From assembly GCF_001625215.2 (NCBI RefSeq), contig NC_030385.2, positions 29,971,598 through 30,035,597 on the forward strand: a DNA stretch of 64,000 nucleotides, in the 5' to 3' direction. The stretch is from Daucus carota subsp. sativus (lineage: Eukaryota > Streptophyta > Magnoliopsida > Apiales > Apiaceae). A program made the translations under genes and the position numbers. The notes beneath the pieces were generated by a model. It saw nothing but the letters and a program-made list of their open reading frames with translations, did not search any database and had not been told where the DNA came from. Within the stretch, counting starts at the first letter, position 1. Each line of letters opens with the position of its first letter. This document shows, one piece after another, positions 61,711-64,000 of the stretch.

Positions 61711-62641
61711 GAGGGGTGTATTGGATTCGGATTTTAAAGCATTTTTTTGCATTCATGAAATCCGAGGGTATTCGATTGGGATTGTTTGAAATCCATTAAA
61801 ATCTTGAGGTATTCAATTGGGATTTCAAATTATGCAACAAAATCCGGTGGTATTCAATTGGGATTTTAAATTATGCTTTAAAATCCGATGGTATTCAATT
61901 GGGATTGTTTAAAATCCATTAAAATCTGATGGTATTCAAATGTTGATGGATTTTTTTTCATTTCATAAAATGATGGATTTTGTGGCATTCTTCAGTGTAT
62001 TTTAAGTTTTTTGAAATCCCACCAAAATCAATGGGATTTTGAAGCATTGTACCTAAATCCTATCAACTCTACAACATTTTATCAAGAATCCGCACAATAT
62101 CAAAATCTCATACAATTCATTAAAATCCATAGACTAACGGGAGTGTATTCGATTGGGATTTTAATGGATTGTTTTTAGTCTATGGATTTTAATGAATTGT
62201 ATGAGATTTTGATATTGTGCGGATTCTTGATAAAATGTTGTAGAGTTGATAGGATTTAGGTACAATGCTTCAAAATCCCATTGATTTTGGTGGGATTTCA
62301 AAAAACTTAAAATACACTGAAGAATGCCACAAAATCCATCATTTTATGAAATGAAAAAAAATCCATCAACATTTGAATACCATCAGATTTTAATGGATTT
62401 TAAACAATCCCAATTGAATACCATCGGATTTTAAAGCATAATTTAAAATCCCAATTGAATACCACCGGATTTTGTTGCATAATTTGAAATCCCAATTGAA
62501 TACCTCAAGATTTTAATGGATTTCAAACAATCCCAATCGAATACCCTCGGATTTCATGAATGCAAAAAAATGCTTTAAAATCCGAATCCAATACACCCCT
62601 CTAAAAACAATCCATTAAAATCCCAATCGAATACACTCCCG
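61711..62641. mobile_element. Outer PIF/Harbinger-type MITE carrying an inverted copy of itself
   Basis: It begins GAGGGGTGTATT and ends AATACACTCCCG, flanked by TAA (61708-61710 and 62642-62644). Its sequence is continuous from 61711-62137 to 62605-62641 once the internal element is left out. Same family as 18109-18531. Confidence 0.88.
62138..62601. mobile_element. Inner MITE of the same family, inserted in reverse
   Basis: It starts CGGGAGTGTATTCG and ends AATACACCCCTC, with TAA at 62135-62137 and 62602-62604. The 426-bp segment 62176-62601 is the reverse complement of 61711-62136; no mismatch was found by eye. Near identity implies very recent transposition or sequence homogenisation. 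Confidence 0.88.
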
Positions 62642-62739
62642 TAAATAATACTCCGTTATGCTATAATTTTTTTTTTAAACTCCGTTATGCTATAAATTGA
62701 AATATATTTTTGGAGTCCGTGTACCATTTATATTGTAGG

Positions 62740-63502
62740 TGTTTGGGAAGAGGGCTTCTGGGCTTAAAAGCCTAGAAGCCCACGCGTTTGGGTGTTGGTT
62801 TGAAGCGCTTATAAATGGTATAAGAAGTCAAAGAAAAAAAGCTCTGAAACCCCGCTTTTTTTTTGCCATCAGCTTCTTCTTTTTTCGATTCCTCCTGCTT
62901 TTTATTTTTTATTGCTGTTATCACATCATGTTATCTCCGTGACTCCATCCATTGAATATAAGGATTAAGCTTTTGTCCTCATTTTAATAAATACTCAAAT
63001 ATATTAATATTTTATATTAATATTTATATAAATTGTTAAACACACTTATAGATCACTTAAATATTTAAATTTGAGACATTTTAGTCTGTTACAATATATA
63101 ATTTCAAATCATAATTTCACTTATTTAAATTTGGTTAAATCTTTTCATTCATTCCTATATTATATTTTAATATAATCTTAAGAAATAAATAAATGAAACT
63201 TATAACAAAATGTGAGACAAAGCAAACCAAAAATCAATTTTTTTATATGATATAAATATTAATCTAATCTAATATTTTCATCTAACTTTACTCAATATAT
63301 ACCGTAAATATCAAATAATATATTACAAAACTACGAAACTATACCAACTTATAAGTTAAGCTATCCAAACACTTAAAAAATTATAAGTCACGATATCCAA
63401 ACACTTCTAATAGCTTATAAGTCCAAACCAACTTCTCATTTCTAATCCACTTCTTTATTTTAAGCAATAAGTCACTTCTTTTAAGCTCAGCCAAACGGCC
63501 CC
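62740..63502. mobile_element. Relative of the GGGGCCRTTTGGG MITE family
   Basis: The right end, AAGCTCAGCCAAACGGCCCC, is the complement of the family terminus, followed inwards by AAGCAATAAGTCACTTCTT. The left end resembles a related terminus (GTGTTTGGGAAGAGGG, then GGGCTTAAAAGCC). The interior is AT-rich. Boundaries are approximate and no target duplication was identified. The ORF at 62739-62942 is chance translation of it. Confidence 0.55.
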
Positions 63503-63757
63503 ATTATTTTGCAAACCAACCGAGGCTCGGTTAATTACTAAAAGGCTGGAGTTAAAAAGTAACCAGGGTTAGCTTAACCAACCCACCCAGTCTCTTCTCT
63601 CCCACTGATACACAGATCTTTTCTTCATCTCCATCGCTATGCTGCTTCTCAAAATATCTTCCAGATCTGATCTTAATCACGCTTCATCTTCATATTTCTA
63701 ATCATTTTTATCTCAAATGTTTGATTTTATTCAATTGTATTTGTAATTAAAAGATAA

Positions 63758-64000
63758 ATGGAGACGCAAAGAATGTTGGATTTTGCTCATAACATGGATA
63801 ATCGTCCCAGGAAGCGTCAGAGATTGACATGGGACATGCCTCCTCCTCTTCCTTATCCAAAGGTTGTATCTTTATACATCTCTCTTGTATGTATCTGTTT
63901 CAATTTGTATGCATTTCTATCTTATTTTGCCGTGCCTAGTAATCTTGTAATTTGTTTATTGTGTTTACGATACATAATTGACTGTAGGCTTGGGATGATT
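63758..64000 (+). CDS. LAMMER-type (AFC/CLK) dual-specificity kinase, 5' end
   Basis: Only the start is in the window. Exon 1 (63758-63862) encodes 35 residues: METQRMLDFAHN, then DNRPRKRQRLTWDMPPPLP, ending at CCAAAG/GTTGTATC. The basic PRKRxRLxWD segment is the conserved N terminus of plant AFC kinases, which phosphorylate SR splicing factors. The catalytic domain would lie beyond the window, so the assignment rests on this short motif. A possible second exon starts at 63988 (CTGTAG/GCTTGGGATGATT) and is cut off by the window end. The 5' UTR, with C/T-rich leader sequence, lies at about 63590-63757. Confidence 0.7.
   Translation, partial: METQRMLDFAHNMDNRPRKRQRLTWDMPPPLPYPKVVSLYISLVCICFNLYAFLSYFAVPSNLVICLLCLRYIIDCRLGMI

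Noticed and set aside
62739-62942. 67-codon ORF
   Set aside because: It is translated from a MITE end and ends in a low-complexity hydrophobic run.

Overview
This is nuclear DNA from a flowering plant, almost certainly a eudicot. It is AT-rich, its genes have short GT-AG introns, two cytosolic ribosomal-protein genes have TGGGCC and AAACCCTA promoter motifs, and it carries typical plant transposons (Stowaway-, Tourist-, hAT- and Mutator-type MITEs, a LINE, Helitrons and a large LTR). The species cannot be fixed from the sequence; an asterid is only a guess. No bacterial, organellar or CRISPR features were seen.

Layout. 1-3700: no gene recognised, one Stowaway MITE and two local duplications. 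3751-4460 (-): histone H2A with an SPKK tail (H2A.W type). 4805-5176: small hAT element. 5600-7527 (+): ribosomal protein uS8 (RPS15a). 10770-12557 and 16159-18031 (+): two intact tandem WAT1-related (UMAMIT) membrane transporters. 19075-20470: decayed pieces of a 5-phosphatase gene, interrupted by a GC-rich block and a long (TA)n. 23100-23545: decayed last exons of a third WAT1-like gene. 24514-28403 (-): intact ten-exon inositol polyphosphate 5-phosphatase. 33110-39400 (-): near full-length LINE with a 16-bp target-site duplication, its ORF2 split by an 892-bp hAT-type element. 41873-43113: small Helitron. 45577-47334 (-): ribosomal protein uL23 (RPL23a). About 48180-56525: a probable Helitron carrying an RPA70-like gene and a second unknown ORF, itself interrupted by a 3,880-bp LTR-like element (49759-53638). 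56526-63700: mostly nested MITEs. 63758 to the end (+): first exon of a probable LAMMER (AFC/CLK) kinase.

How it fits together. The ordinary genes are housekeeping or transport genes without a shared pathway. The most informative structure is the 16-28.4 kb interval. A convergent WAT1/5-phosphatase gene pair appears to have been duplicated, and a different partner then decayed in each copy. The other striking feature is the nesting of mobile elements, with exact target-site duplications readable in more than ten cases. The clearest is a MITE inserted in reverse orientation into a copy of itself (61711-62641), which gives two 426-bp arms that read as identical.

Exon boundaries were assigned by eye from GT-AG sites and reading frame; family names come from recognised motifs, not from database searches.
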